NCBI GenBank assembly: GCA_963785125.1
Contig: CAWATU010000003.1
Coordinates: 812,203-876,202 of the forward strand
DNA: 64,000 nt
Source of the DNA: QHXN01 sp963785125
Lineage (GTDB): Bacteria > Acidobacteriota > Blastocatellia > Pyrinomonadales > Pyrinomonadaceae
Direction of reading: 5' to 3'
Shown piece after piece: positions 51,701-57,994 of the stretch (position 1 is its first letter; every line of letters begins with the position of its first letter). Below the pieces are notes generated by a model. That model made no database searches. It was not told the DNA's origin and worked only from the letters and a program-made list of their open reading frames with translations. A program made the position numbers and the translations under genes.

Positions 51701-53194
51701 ATGGCGGTCATAGTTTTCATCCCGACGGCGCTCCGGCAATTCGCCGGCAATCACGCCGAGGTCTCGGTCGAGGCGGGCACCGTGGGCGAGGCGCTCGACA
51801 AGGTGACGGGCGCGCACGCGGAACTGCGCCGACACCTCTACGGCGAGCAGAACACTTTGAGGAATTTCGTCAACGTCTATGTCAACGACGAGGACATACG
51901 CCACGCGCAGCGGCTCGACACGCCGGTCAAAGACGGCGACACCGTCTCCATCATCCCGGCCATCGCGGGCGGCGCGGCGACAGAGGCCGAAGTGGGCTCG
52001 GCCTCCGCGATAGCGGCGGAAGAACTGCCCTCGCTCTCGAACGACGAGATTGCGCGCTACAGCCGGCACCTCATCATGCCCGAGGTTGGCATGGAGGGGC
52101 AGCGGCGTCTGAAGGCGGCGCGCGTTTTGATGATAGGGACGGGGGGCCTGGGCGCGCCGACGGGGATGTACCTCGCGGCGGCCGGCGTCGGCACGCTCGG
52201 CGTGGTGGACTTCGACGTGGTGGACGCGTCGAACTTGCAGCGCCAGATCGTGCACGGGACGAAGGACGTGGGACGCCCGAAGATCGAGTCGGCACGCGAC
52301 CGTCTGAACGACATCAACCCGCACGTGAAGATCGAGGCGTACGAGACGCGTCTGACGAGCGAGAACGCTTTGGAGCTGTTCCGCGAGTACGACATGGTCG
52401 TGGACGGCACCGACAACTTCCCGACGCGCTACCTCGTCAACGACGCGTGCGTGCTGACGGGCAAGCCGAACGTCTACGGCTCCATCTTCCGCTTTGAGGG
52501 GCAGGCCAGCGTCTTCTGGGCCGCGCGCGGCGCGTGCTACCGCTGCCTCTACCCGGAGCCGCCGCCGCCGGGCCTCGTGCCGAGCTGCGCGGAGGGTGGC
52601 GTGCTGGGCGTGCTGCCCGGCATCATCGGCGCCATCCAGGCCAACGAGGCCATCAAGCTCATCCTCGGGGGCGGCGAGCCGCTCATCAACCGTCTGCTCC
52701 TCTTCGACGCGTGGAAGCTGCGCTTCCGCGAGCTGAAGCTGCGGAAAGACCCGGCCTGCCCGGTGTGCGGCGAGAACCCGTCGGTGAAGGAGTTGATCGA
52801 CTACGAACAGTTCTGCGGACTGACGCCGCCGTCCGCTGCGGCGCAGGCGACTGCTGAGACTGAAGGAGGAAGGATGGAAGAGATAACTGCTGCCGAGCTT
52901 AAAGAACGCATCGACCGCGGCGACGACTTGCAAATCATCGACGTGCGCGAGCCGAACGAGTACGACATCGCGCGCATCCCGGGCACCACGCTCATCCCTT
53001 TGGGTCAGGTCACCGAGCGCATGGGCGAGATTAACGAAGACCGAGAGACGGTCGTCCACTGCAAGGGCGGCGTCCGCAGTGCCAGGGCCATCGAGGCGCT
53101 CACGCGCTCGGGCTTCAAGGGTAAGCTCGTCAACCTCAAGGGCGGCATCACCGCCTGGTCGAATGATGTAGACCCGAGCGTCCCGAAATATTAA
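51701..53194 (+). CDS. CysO/ThiS-like - MoeB/ThiF-type E1 - rhodanese fusion
   Basis: The protein is 497 aa from ATG 51701, after TAAGGAG. Residues 1-91 are a ubiquitin-like sulfur carrier ending in the Gly-Gly of IIPAIAGG (90-91), which is internal rather than C-terminal. Residues about 115-365 are an E1 adenylating domain with GTGGLGAPTGMYLAAAG, DFDVVDASNLQRQ, CYRCLYP and CPVCGENP zinc cysteines. Residues about 390-497 are a rhodanese with the active Cys454 in HCKGGVRSA. The set would adenylate the carrier tail and deliver sulfur to form a thiocarboxylate. Release of the carrier probably needs cleavage after Gly91, for which the JAMM protease is the candidate. It could also serve molybdopterin or thiamin synthesis. 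Confidence 0.85.
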   Translation: MAVIVFIPTALRQFAGNHAEVSVEAGTVGEALDKVTGAHAELRRHLYGEQNTLRNFVNVYVNDEDIRHAQRLDTPVKDGDTVSIIPAIAGGAATEAEVGSASAIAAEELPSLSNDEIARYSRHLIMPEVGMEGQRRLKAARVLMIGTGGLGAPTGMYLAAAGVGTLGVVDFDVVDASNLQRQIVHGTKDVGRPKIESARDRLNDINPHVKIEAYETRLTSENALELFREYDMVVDGTDNFPTRYLVNDACVLTGKPNVYGSIFRFEGQASVFWAARGACYRCLYPEPPPPGLVPSCAEGGVLGVLPGIIGAIQANEAIKLILGGGEPLINRLLLFDAWKLRFRELKLRKDPACPVCGENPSVKELIDYEQFCGLTPPSAAAQATAETEGGRMEEITAAELKERIDRGDDLQIIDVREPNEYDIARIPGTTLIPLGQVTERMGEINEDRETVVHCKGGVRSARAIEALTRSGFKGKLVNLKGGITAWSNDVDPSVPKY

Positions 53195-53264
53195 CCACAG
53201 AGACACAGAGACACGGCTTGAAACAAGATGTCTTCAAGCCGTGTCTCTGTGTCTCTGTGGTTAA
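53191..53264. repeat. perfect 32-bp inverted repeat after the E1 fusion gene
   Basis: Positions 53191-53222 are the exact complement of 53233-53264, with a 10-nt loop. The internal unit is CACAGAGA, an 8-mer. The TAA stop of the upstream gene is the start of the left arm. Confidence 0.9.
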
Positions 53265-53348
53265 ATGCCGACGTTACTTCTGGCCGCCCGCGGCGCCGCG
53301 GCTCTGCTGTAGGAACGCCGGCGGGCGAGGTCAAGGAGGCTCCGCACC

Positions 53349-53894
53349 GTGCGCATCAAGGGAGTCAAACCCGAAGAAGCAGACGACTACGCGCGCCGTG
53401 TCTTCGAGGCCCAGGCAAAGAAGTGGGGCGCGCCGCTCATCAACCATTTAGTCCACGCGCGGCGCCCGACCATCTTCCGCGGCGTGCGCGCGATGTGGCA
53501 GGGTTTGGACGGCTCGGGCCTTCTCGACCCGCGGCTCGTCTCGCTCGTCAACCGTCGCGTGGCCTGGCACAACGGCTGCGAGTTTTGACAGGACATCAAC
53601 GCTGCGGTCGGCAGCGAACTGGGAATAGCTGACGAGAAGATCGACGCTCTCCACGTCTACGAGACGAGCCCGCTCTACGCGGAGGCCGAGCGGGCGGCGC
53701 TTCGCTATGCGGACGCGATGACCGTGACGGGCCGTGATGTCTCCGACGAACTGTTCGCGCGGCTGCGCGAGTCCTACACGGACGACGCGATAGTCGAATT
53801 GACGGAGGTCGTCGCGTGGGAGAACGCTTCGAGCAAGTTCAACCGCGCGCTGCGCATCCCCTCGCAGGGACTCTGGAAGAGGAAAGGCGGCTGA
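53349..53894 (+). CDS. AhpD/carboxymuconolactone decarboxylase-family protein, probable selenoprotein (UGA = Sec80)
   Basis: The protein is 181 aa from GTG 53349, with AAGGAGG nine nt upstream. The frame contains TGA at 53586-53588 in the position of the second Cys of the family CxxC (NGCEF-U-QDI). The same frame then continues as clear family sequence (SPLYAEAERAALRYADAM, SDELFARLRESYTDDAIVEL, ENASSKFNRAL) to TGA 53894. A hairpin CGCTGC-GGTCG-GCAGCG (53600-53616) lies 11 nt after the UGA with a GGUCG loop, similar to the SelB-contacting loop of the Escherichia coli fdhF SECIS. The likely role is a thiol/selenol peroxidase-type redox enzyme. The alternative is a Cys-to-stop mutation. Confidence 0.83.
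53600..53616 (+). promoter_or_regulatory. SECIS-like hairpin for UGA recoding
   Basis: A 6-bp perfect stem (53600-53605 with 53611-53616) carries the pentaloop GGTCG (53606-53610). The loop starts 18 nt after the UGA at 53586, within the 16-37 nt window used for bacterial SECIS prediction, and contains GGU. Confidence 0.7.
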
Positions 53895-53898
53895 AGGA

Positions 53899-54612
53899 AT
53901 GGACGACGTGACAGAAGCGACGAAGGGCGGCGAAGCCGTCGCGGCCGAAGACTTCTCTCCCACCACGCGGACGACGCTTCGGCGCCTGCCGAAGCGCGGC
54001 TCGTTCGAGCGCGAGACGGTCAACGGGATTCTCGACGAGGGCTTCGTCTGCCACGTCGGCTTCGTCGTCGGAGGGCAGCCCTTCGTCATCCCGACCGCGT
54101 ACGGGCGCGCGGGCGACGTGCTCTATATCCACGGCGCGCGCGCGAGCCGGATGCAGAAGGCTCTGGCGGCCGGCTGCGAAGTGTGCGTGACGGTGACGCT
54201 CTTGGACGGGCTGGTGCTGGCGCGCTCTGCGTTTCATCATTCGATGAACTATCGCTCGGTCGTCGTCTTCGGCCGCGCGCGCGTCGTCGAGTCCGAGGAG
54301 GAGAAATCGGCCGCGCTCGAAGCCTTCACCGAGCACGTCATGCCCGGCCGCTGGGCCGACGTGCGCTGGCCGACCCCGCAGGAGTTGGCCGCGACGACCG
54401 TCCTCGCCATCCGACTCTCCGAAGCTTCAGCGAAGGTCAGGACGGGCCCGCCCATCGACGACGAGGAGGACTACGCGCTCCCGGTCTGGGCCGGCGTCCT
54501 GCCGCTCGGCGTCTCGGCGAGCGCGCCCGTGGCAGACCCGCGCCTGCCGCCGGGGACGCCTGTCCCGGGCTACGTCGAACAGTTCGACCTGTCAGAGCGG
54601 CACGCGGACTGA
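53899..54612 (+). CDS. pyridoxamine 5'-phosphate oxidase-like flavoprotein, NimA type
   Basis: The protein is 237 aa. It starts 5 nt after the selenoprotein stop. The split-barrel flavin-binding fold is recognisable: LPKRGSFERETVNGILDEG and HVGFVVGGQPFVIPTAYGR resemble NimA-like nitroimidazole reductases. ARSAFHHSMNYRSVVVFGRARVV forms the later barrel strands. FMN or heme binding is likely. Coupling with the selenoprotein gene suggests a redox detoxification unit, an inference. Confidence 0.83.
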   Translation: MDDVTEATKGGEAVAAEDFSPTTRTTLRRLPKRGSFERETVNGILDEGFVCHVGFVVGGQPFVIPTAYGRAGDVLYIHGARASRMQKALAAGCEVCVTVTLLDGLVLARSAFHHSMNYRSVVVFGRARVVESEEEKSAALEAFTEHVMPGRWADVRWPTPQELAATTVLAIRLSEASAKVRTGPPIDDEEDYALPVWAGVLPLGVSASAPVADPRLPPGTPVPGYVEQFDLSERHAD

Positions 54613-54637
54613 AAACGTCTCAACGTTTGAATCGAGG

Positions 54638-55612
54638 GTGAAGCGAATGAAGATGTTGAAAGTCTTGCTGTCGTCCGTCGCGGTTCTGCTCGCCGCGTGC
54701 GTCCTGTTCGGTCGCGGCTCTTCCGCGCAGACGAAGCGCGCGCCGACGCAGTTGCCGCCGCTCCCCTCCAAAGAGAAGCGGTTCCCCGCGGCGCTCGCGC
54801 CCGTGGTCGAGGCCGAGCACGCCTTCGCGCAGCGCTCCATCGACGAGGGCATGAAGCCCGCCTTCCTCGCTTACGCCGCGCCGGAAGGCGTCATCGTCAA
54901 CCGTAACGGACTGGTCAACGCCATCGAGACGTGGTCGCAGAGGAACCCCGCGCCGACGGGTCTGCTGACGTGGTGGCCCATCTACGCCGACGTGTCGCGC
55001 GCGGGCGACATGGGCTGGACGACCGGCCCCTTCGAGTTCCGCGAGAAGCCGACGGACGAGAAGCCCGCCGACGCTGGCCACTTCTTCACCGTCTGGCGCA
55101 AACAACCCGACGGCGCCTGGAAATGGGTGCTCGACCTCGGTGTACGCCACCCCGCGCCCGCGATGACCGAGACCGTCCTGACCTATCCGGCCGCGCTCAG
55201 GAACAACGTACGCCCCGCCAGTCCGGTGCCTGTGAACGTCGAGGCCGCGCGGCAGTCGCTCGCCGAAGCCGAGCGTACCCTCTCCGAAGCCTCCGCGTCC
55301 GTGGGCTTCAGGACGGCGCTCCTCGCGCACGCCGACGAGTCCTTAAGGCTCTACCGGCAGGGCACCTTCCCCGTCGTCGGCAAAGACTGGGTCGCGAAGG
55401 CTATTAAAGTCCTGGGCGAACTCATCACGTGGGAGCCTCTGAAGACCGACGTGGCCGCTTCGGGCGACCTCGGATACGTGTACGGCGCCTACGCGATTCA
55501 ACCCAAAGGTTCGGAGCGACCCTCGGAGAAGGGATACTATGCGCGTGTCTGGAAGCGCGACCGTAGCGGAGTCTGGCGCGTCGTCCTCAACGTCGCCAAC
55601 CCCGCACAGTAA
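54638..55612 (+). CDS. secreted protein with two SnoaL/NTF2-like (DUF4440) domains
   Basis: The protein is 324 aa. A signal peptide (LLSSVAVLLAACVLFGRGSSAQ) may include a lipoprotein Cys. Two cone-shaped NTF2-like units can be seen. The first is about residues 45-170 (FAQRSIDEGMKPAFLAYAAPEG, DMGWTTGPFEF, VWRKQPDGAWKWVLDLG). The second is about 200-320 (DLGYVYGAYAIQ, VWKRDRSGVWRVVLNV). The ligand is unknown. A strong terminator follows, shared with the tRNA-Leu gene. Confidence 0.78.
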   Translation: MKRMKMLKVLLSSVAVLLAACVLFGRGSSAQTKRAPTQLPPLPSKEKRFPAALAPVVEAEHAFAQRSIDEGMKPAFLAYAAPEGVIVNRNGLVNAIETWSQRNPAPTGLLTWWPIYADVSRAGDMGWTTGPFEFREKPTDEKPADAGHFFTVWRKQPDGAWKWVLDLGVRHPAPAMTETVLTYPAALRNNVRPASPVPVNVEAARQSLAEAERTLSEASASVGFRTALLAHADESLRLYRQGTFPVVGKDWVAKAIKVLGELITWEPLKTDVAASGDLGYVYGAYAIQPKGSERPSEKGYYARVWKRDRSGVWRVVLNVANPAQ

Positions 55613-55650
55613 CGTCCGCCTGTACGTTCGAGACGCCCTACAGTGTAGAA

Positions 55651-55690
55651 AAGAATGAGGCGCAGACTGCTACGTCTGCGCCTCATTCTT
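55651..55690. terminator. bidirectional terminator with 17-bp stem
   Basis: Positions 55651-55667 pair perfectly with 55674-55690 across a 6-nt loop. Each strand has a T/A-rich flank (AGAA... and ...TTCTTCTT). It serves the SnoaL-like gene on the plus strand and tRNA-Leu on the minus strand. Confidence 0.7.
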
Positions 55691-55747
55691 CTTCGTCATA
55701 CCGGGGGCGGGACTCGAACCCGCACGGCCTTACGGCCAACGGATTTT

Positions 55748-56428
55748 CTTACCACCACGGCTTTCGCCGCCCGTCACAAGCCGACGGTTCGTGGTCTGGA
55801 CTATACCTTCACCTTTTATTACGCTCGGAGCGTAACAGTCAGGCGGGAGCCGTCTAGTCTCTACACTTTCCTGGAGGCCGTATGAAACTCCGTAAGTACG
55901 ACCAATCCCAGCTCAGAGAAGCTGTCAAAAACTCAACTTCACTCAGGCAGGTTCTGGAAGCTCTCGGCGTCGCTCCGTACGGTGGAAATTACGAGGTGTT
56001 GCGGCGCGCGATACGCCACTTCGGTCTCGATACTTCCCACTTCACCGGACAGCGTTGGAACAAGGGAAAAACAGTTGGGCCGAAACAACCTTTGCAGAGG
56101 TTCCTTAACAACGAAATAAGGATAGCCTCTTTCAAACTGAAGAAGCGGCTTCTGGCGGAAGGAATTCTGCCACCTTTGTGCTCTAGTTGTGGGCGGTCTG
56201 AGTGGCTCAATCGACCAATCCCTTTGGAACTAGACCACATTAACGGGAATCACTCCGATAACCGACTCGCCAATCTGCGGTTGCTATGCCCTAACTGTCA
56301 CGCCTTGACCCCAACCTATCGCGGTAAAAATATTACCGCCAGGCTTAGCTCGGTGTTGCCAGGTTAAAGGGTTCACCGAATTTGACCCCATTCACACCGG
56401 AGATTTCTCTCCGGGTGCTCAAACATCT
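55748..56428 (-). mobile_element. group I intron (681 nt) in tRNA-Leu(UAA)
   Basis: The intron lies on the tRNA strand. The exon 1 end CTT can pair with the internal guide in TTTGAGC (U-G at the splice site). P2 is CCGGAG/CTCCGG; P-like AATTCGGTGAACCC and Q-like CACCGAGCTAAGCC follow at about 56387-56341. The R element GAGACTAGACGG lies near 55862-55850, and the S element AAGGTATAGTCC at 55809-55798. The last base is G (55748), as required. The elements resemble the IC3 introns of cyanobacterial tRNA-Leu. The region between Q and R holds an HNH gene read from the other strand. Confidence 0.88.
55882..56367 (+). CDS. HNH homing-endonuclease-like protein inside the intron, antisense to the tRNA
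   Basis: The protein is 161 aa from ATG 55882, with GGAGG (55873-55877) at good distance. The N-terminus (LREAVKNSTSLRQVLEALGV, GLDTSHFTGQRWNKGK) is typical of stand-alone HNH proteins. The nuclease site is CSSCGRSEW, then LDHINGNHSDNRLANLR, then LCPNCHA, with two CxxC knuckles. Its last dozen residues are encoded by the complement of the intron Q region. GC content is well below that of neighbours, in keeping with a mobile gene. It is likely to help the intron home, an inference. Confidence 0.87.
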   Translation: MKLRKYDQSQLREAVKNSTSLRQVLEALGVAPYGGNYEVLRRAIRHFGLDTSHFTGQRWNKGKTVGPKQPLQRFLNNEIRIASFKLKKRLLAEGILPPLCSSCGRSEWLNRPIPLELDHINGNHSDNRLANLRLLCPNCHALTPTYRGKNITARLSSVLPG

Positions 56429-56475
56429 AAGTCCGTTGCGTCTACCGATTTCGCCACCCCGGCACTTGGGGGTTG

Positions 56476-56504
56476 AAGATAGCACGGGGCGCGGCGGGGT
56501 TCAA
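56476..56504 (-). promoter_or_regulatory. promoter of tRNA-Leu
   Basis: On the minus strand, TTGAAC (56504-56499), 17 bp, and extended TGcTATCTT ending at 56476. This places the start about 6 nt before the tRNA 5' end. Confidence 0.6.
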
Positions 56505-56531
56505 AATTCGGGGTCGGCGGCGGGCGGGTCG

Positions 56532-56540
56532 TGTTAAAAT
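56532..56540 (+). promoter_or_regulatory. extended -10 for fur
   Basis: TGtTAAAAT (56532-56540) lies about 50 nt before the fur ATG and diverges from the tRNA-Leu promoter. Confidence 0.45.
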
Positions 56541-56589
56541 GGGCGCATCGCGAAACCTCGTTGTGGCGTCGGGCCGAAGCGGACGGAAC

Positions 56590-57090
56590 ATGACTGAAGA
56601 GAAAGAGATTTTTCACCGGCACATCCAGCGCGCGGGCCTGAAGCGGACGGCGCAGCGCGACACCATCCTCGACGTGTTCCTCCGCACCGAGAAGCACCTG
56701 TCGAGCGAAGACCTCTACCAGCTCGTCAAGGAGGAAGACCCTAACGTCGGCCACACCACGGTCTACCGCACTTTGAAGCTGCTGGTCGAGGCGGGGCTCG
56801 CGCGCGAGGTGCGTTTCGGCGACGGCCGCACGCGCTACGAGCACAACTACAACCACCCGCACCACGACCACATGATCTGCACCGAGTGCGGCAAGACCAT
56901 CGAGTTCTACTCGGCCGAGCTGGAGGCCATCCAGGACGCCATCGTCGCCAAGCACAAGTTCCGCCCCACGCAACACTCCCTGCGCATCTTCGGCGTCTGC
57001 GCCCAGTGCCAGCGCAAGACCGACGTGCCCACCGACGAGTCCGCCGCCGAACCACGCATCCGCTTCGCCTCGGCGCCGAACACACAGTAG
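56590..57090 (+). CDS. fur: Fur-family metal-responsive repressor
   Basis: The protein is 166 aa from ATG 56590 (MTEEKEIFHRHIQRAGLKRT). The winged helix includes HTTVYRTLKLLVEAGLA. The metal sites include HHDHMICTECGKTIEF and a second CAQC pair. Fur and PerR cannot be separated with certainty by sequence; HHDHxxC and the good Fur-type box before feoAB favour Fur. The C-terminal tail of about 20 residues is Ala/Pro-rich. A heptamer hairpin starts just after the stop. Confidence 0.9.
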   Translation: MTEEKEIFHRHIQRAGLKRTAQRDTILDVFLRTEKHLSSEDLYQLVKEEDPNVGHTTVYRTLKLLVEAGLAREVRFGDGRTRYEHNYNHPHHDHMICTECGKTIEFYSAELEAIQDAIVAKHKFRPTQHSLRIFGVCAQCQRKTDVPTDESAAEPRIRFASAPNTQ

Positions 57091-57094
57091 ATAA

Positions 57095-57168
57095 GACGTG
57101 AACCGTAAACCGTAAACCGTGACAAGATAAGAACGGACTTCTTCTTGTCGCGGTTTACGGTTCACGTC
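57095..57168. repeat. heptamer inverted repeat, fur/ferredoxin junction
   Basis: Left: GTGAACC, GTAAACC, GTAAACC then GTGACAAG (57095-57126). Right: CTTGTC, GC, GGTTTAC, GGTTCAC (57144-57168). The right arm has one unit fewer. Confidence 0.85.
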
Positions 57169-57242
57169 CTTTTGCCTTTCCCCCCCCGCGTGATGTACTT
57201 TTCATCTGTCTCCCTGATGATAAATCGAGTGCGAGGTTTTGT

Positions 57243-57845
57243 ATGACCGTCAACGTCGAGTGGAAGACCGCAGGCAGCGGGCACACGGGGCTGGTCGCGG
57301 ACGGAACGTTCCTGCTGGACGCCGCGAGGCGTCACGGCGTCGAACTGCCTACGGAGTGCGGCGGGCGCGGCGAGTGCGACACGTGCGCGGTCTTCGTCGA
57401 GGCGGGCGCGGCGCTCCTCTCGGCCCCGACCGAGGCCGAGCGCGTGCGGCTCGGGGCGGAGCGGCTGGCCGCGGGCGAGCGGCTCGCCTGTCAGGCGAAG
57501 GCCGAGCGCGAGGGCGACCTCACGCTGCGACCTGTTCCCCCGGTCGCACGCGAAGAGACGACCGAGGAGACGGCGCGCGACTTCAAAGAGGAGTTCAAGC
57601 GTCTGCCTCTGCGCAAGAAGCTCGCGACGCTCGCCGGGCTCGAAGCCGAGATGGCTTACGAGACACTGGTGCGCGCCGTCGATCTCCCGTTCGAAATCAT
57701 GGGCAAGGGGCTCGACCTGCTCGCGGGGCGCGGGCGCAAACTTTCGCAGTCAGACCGCGCGCGCCGCAAACCCGTGCCGCCGCAGCCCGCGCCGCCTCCG
57801 CCGACTTCGGACGGCGACCCGGGCTCCGAAGGCCCCGCCATCTGA
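57243..57845 (+). CDS. 2Fe-2S ferredoxin-domain protein
   Basis: The protein is 200 aa. The N-terminal plant-type ferredoxin fold has CGGRGECDTC and a later Cys in RLACQAKAE. The remaining 100 residues form a helical segment (FKEEFKRLPLRKKLATLAGL) and a Pro-rich tail. It is probably an electron carrier whose C-terminal part attaches to an unidentified partner. It is downstream of fur across a heptamer hairpin. Confidence 0.85.
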   Translation: MTVNVEWKTAGSGHTGLVADGTFLLDAARRHGVELPTECGGRGECDTCAVFVEAGAALLSAPTEAERVRLGAERLAAGERLACQAKAEREGDLTLRPVPPVAREETTEETARDFKEEFKRLPLRKKLATLAGLEAEMAYETLVRAVDLPFEIMGKGLDLLAGRGRKLSQSDRARRKPVPPQPAPPPPTSDGDPGSEGPAI

Positions 57846-57851
57846 GAAGAA

Positions 57852-57976
57852 GTAGGCAGTAGGCAGATGGCAATAGGCAGTAGAAAGCCCTTCCTGATTA
57901 CGAACCCTGCGGGTGTCATCATCAACCTCCGCAAAGCGGAGCGCACTGCCTGCTGCCATCCGCCTACTGCCTACTG
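57852..57976. repeat. heptamer inverted repeat, ferredoxin/M28 peptidase junction
   Basis: Left: GTAGGCA, GTAGGCA, GATGGCA, ATAGGCA, GTAG (57852-57883). Right: complementary ACTGCCT, GCTGCCA, TCCGCCT, ACTGCCT, ACTG (57945-57976). The 61-nt centre holds a second small hairpin (CTCCGC/GCGGAG). Confidence 0.85.
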
Positions 57977-57994
57977 TTTCCCGAGCTTACCTGC

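Larger units (their letters stand above)
55699..56463 (-). tRNA. tRNA-Leu(UAA), split by a group I intron
   Basis: Exon 1 is 56463-56429 (35 nt, begins GCCGGGG and ends GGACTT). Exon 2 is 55747-55699 (begins AAAATCC). Joined they give 84 nt with a complete fold: acceptor GCCGGGG/CCCCGGT with a G1-U72 wobble, anticodon stem ACGGA/TCCGT, and loop CTTAAAA with anticodon UAA. There is also a long variable arm GGCC/GGCC and discriminator A73. CCA is not encoded. The break is between U34 and A35, the same site as in cyanobacterial and plastid tRNA-Leu(UAA). Confidence 0.9.

Noticed and set aside
53586..53588. TGA as an ordinary end of a short 79-aa protein
   Set aside because: Family homology continues in the same frame for another 100 codons and a SECIS-like hairpin follows; kept only as the alternative hypothesis.
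55748..56428. Group II intron or simple tRNA-targeted integration
   Set aside because: The P/Q/R/S elements, U-G splice pair and terminal G are group I features; there is no domain V, reverse transcriptase or integrase.
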